34,100 nucleotides of DNA from JBBRGK01 sp036741355 (lineage in GTDB: Bacteria; Chloroflexota; Dehalococcoidia; CAUJGQ01). Location: the NCBI GenBank assembly GCA_036741355.1, contig DAINSK010000036.1:1-34100 (forward strand). The letters run 5' to 3'. The position numbers and the translations under genes are program-made. Of the stretch, positions 32,946 through 34,100 are shown one piece after another (position 1 is the stretch's first letter; every line of letters starts with the position of its first letter). The notes under the pieces were generated by a model. The model had not been told where the DNA came from. It was given only the letters and a program-made list of their open reading frames with translations, and made no database searches.

Positions 32946-33278
32946 TCATGGTGGAGAACGGTGACACGACCCATGGTTGAAAGCAAAGTAGCGATGTACC
33001 GCGCCGCCCGTAGCGTTTGGCGTATGGCTGGTTTCAACGGAAATGCGGCCGGCCGATTCGTCGGTGAGCGCGCTAACTTCAGTTCCCAGGTAAATTGATG
33101 CTCCGACCGCCGCGGCGAAAGCCATGCCGAGACCCGGCGCGATGAAGCCGGCCTTGGAGCCGGTTGCGCCGATAATCACGACGTCCGCTCGGGCAGGCAA
33201 GGGGCCCTCGGTTCCGGTTACCTCGGTCTGGTTCTGAAGCCAATGCAGGGGTGCGAACGCGCCCGACGGTCCGGTGGC
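32946..33278 (-). pseudogene. remnant of a DAO-type FAD-dependent oxidoreductase
   Basis: An open frame without a normal start reads HWLQNQTEVTGTEGPLPARA, then DVVIIGATGS, the beginning of the FAD dinucleotide-binding fold, and jumps straight to KAGFIAPGLGMAFAAAVGAS and IYLGTEVSALTDE, which in DAO-family oxidases lies some 130-150 residues later. The tail has no match. A long internal deletion and loss of the C-terminal domain explain this. Clearly not functional. Confidence 0.65.
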
Positions 33279-33309
33279 TTAGGTTGGGGCATGGCCACCG
33301 ATTTGTCTT

Positions 33310-34100
33310 TCAGCCGGTGCTCCCGGCCGCGACTTCCGTGCGTGCCTGCAGGCCGAACGCCTCGGCGAGTAATTCGTACGAGTGTACCCGCGCGGCAAAA
33401 TCGTACGTGATCGTGACAACGACGAACTCGTCCACGTCGTATTGCTCGCCCAGGGCCAGAAGCCTTGCTTTGACCTGGCCGGGGTCACCGTAGATCGACG
33501 TCTCCCGCATGTGATCGAGGTACGGACGGTCGGCCGCGGTATAGGGATGGGCCATCGCCTCCTCGGGGGACGGAATGCCGCGCCGCCCGCCCTGCTGGGC
33601 CATCAACCGCCAGCCCCACCGGCTCCAGGCAAGCCTTTCGGCCTCAGCTTCGGAGTCGGCGCAGATTACTGAAACGCCGATGCTGGCCCGAGGTTCCGGC
33701 AGCACCGGAGACGGACGGAAGTTCTTTCGGTACGCGCGGATGATCTCCTCGCCGCCGGCGGGGCTGATGAACTGGGCGAAGGAGAACGCTCAGCCGAGAT
33801 GGGCGGCGTAGGTGGCGCCGTAACTGGTTGAACCCAGCAGCCAAAGCTCCGGCATGCCGGCGCCGCGCGGCATCGCGTGGATGCCGCGGAACGGGTGGTT
33901 TGGCGGGAAGTCGTCCGCGAGGAAGCCGTACAACTCCATGAGCTGTTCTGGGAACTGCTCGACGCTCAACGCGCCGGGTCCGTGCGCGAGGGCGGCGGCA
34001 GTGCGCCCGTCGCTGCCGGGGGCGCGACCGACGCCGAGGTCGATGCGGCCCGGATACAGCGTCTCCAGCATGGCGAACGTCTCGGCCACTTTCAGCGGGC
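33310..34100 (-). pseudogene. LLM-class flavin oxidoreductase with in-frame TGA, runs off the right edge
   Basis: A luciferase-like monooxygenase that enters from beyond 34100. It reads PLKVAETFAMLETLYPGRID, LGVGRAPGSD and LWLLGSTSYGATYAAHLG, then TGA at 33790-33792, and continues in the same frame with AFSFAQFISPAGGEEIIRAY through ASIGVSVICADSEAEAERLA to a normal stop at 33310. Homologues have Leu at the TGA place (LGLPFAFA). No SECIS-like hairpin is at the right distance and the site is not a redox position, so a nonsense mutation or sequence error is more likely than recoding. The family oxidises varied substrates with FMNH2. Confidence 0.8.

Noticed and set aside
33790..33792. TGA in the LLM gene as a second selenocysteine
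   Set aside because: Aligned residue in relatives is Leu, no Cys partner, and the only hairpin downstream has a loop of about 21 bases, unlike SECIS.
1..34100. tRNA, rRNA, CRISPR array or transposase
   Set aside because: Looked for by eye on both strands; nothing supportable was found, though a weakly conserved tRNA could be missed without a computed search.

Overview
The window is GC-rich, densely packed bacterial chromosome with no rRNA, tRNA, CRISPR array or intact transposase that I can see. The gene set is many CoA-thioester enzymes (acyl-CoA dehydrogenase, three crotonases, two type III CoA-transferases, two hot-dog proteins, a CitE-type lyase), SDR, VOC and LLM oxidoreductases, a form II CoxL-type molybdoenzyme, a serine hydrolase, a BNR-repeat protein and an archaeal-type prolyl-tRNA synthetase. 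Together these suggest an uncultivated Chloroflexota-like heterotroph (Dehalococcoidia/SAR202-type content). That assignment is inference from gene content, not from a marker phylogeny.

Layout. 1-598 holds only doubtful or broken ORFs. 599-2203 carries two toxin-antitoxin modules back to back: MNT/HEPN on plus and MazF with a ribbon-helix-helix antitoxin on minus, the latter with a clear promoter/operator. 2271-5102 is catabolic (SDR, two-domain VOC protein, acyl-CoA dehydrogenase). 5365-6102 is a VapBC-like module whose toxin looks damaged. 6186-10799 holds an MFS transporter, proS, a crotonase, a PAS protein and a small acidic protein. 10871-13214 holds a methyltransferase, a GrdB-family selenoprotein with an in-frame UGA and a SECIS-like hairpin, a glutaredoxin and a LapA-like membrane protein. 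13324-17193 holds an SDR, a DUF6308-like protein, an alpha/beta hydrolase and a crotonase. 17510-22636 is an acyl-CoA block: a frameshifted crotonase, two CoA-transferase subunits and a hot-dog protein, facing a CitE-type lyase, with an ABC-permease remnant between them. 22782-23472 is a HicAB module with a degraded toxin. 23519-34100 holds a methylmalonyl-CoA-epimerase-like VOC protein, a serine hydrolase, a 1069-residue BNR protein, a ZIP transporter, a hairpin-rich repeat, a second hot-dog protein, CoxL, an FAD-oxidoreductase remnant and an LLM flavoprotein broken by an in-frame TGA at the right edge.

How it fits together. CoA-transferase, hot-dog hydratase and CitE-type lyase are the three activities used to activate, hydrate and cleave C4-C5 dicarboxylic acids; the crotonases, acyl-CoA dehydrogenase and epimerase-like protein are compatible with further oxidation of the products. 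The substrate cannot be read from sequence. The strongest unusual signal is the selenoprotein: UGA at 12354-12356 sits in a UPVC motif, coding continues in frame for 105 codons, and a 7-bp hairpin lies at the right distance downstream. A CGPC glutaredoxin starts directly after its stop codon. A second theme is decay: frameshift, nonsense codon, remnants of two other genes and two damaged toxins.
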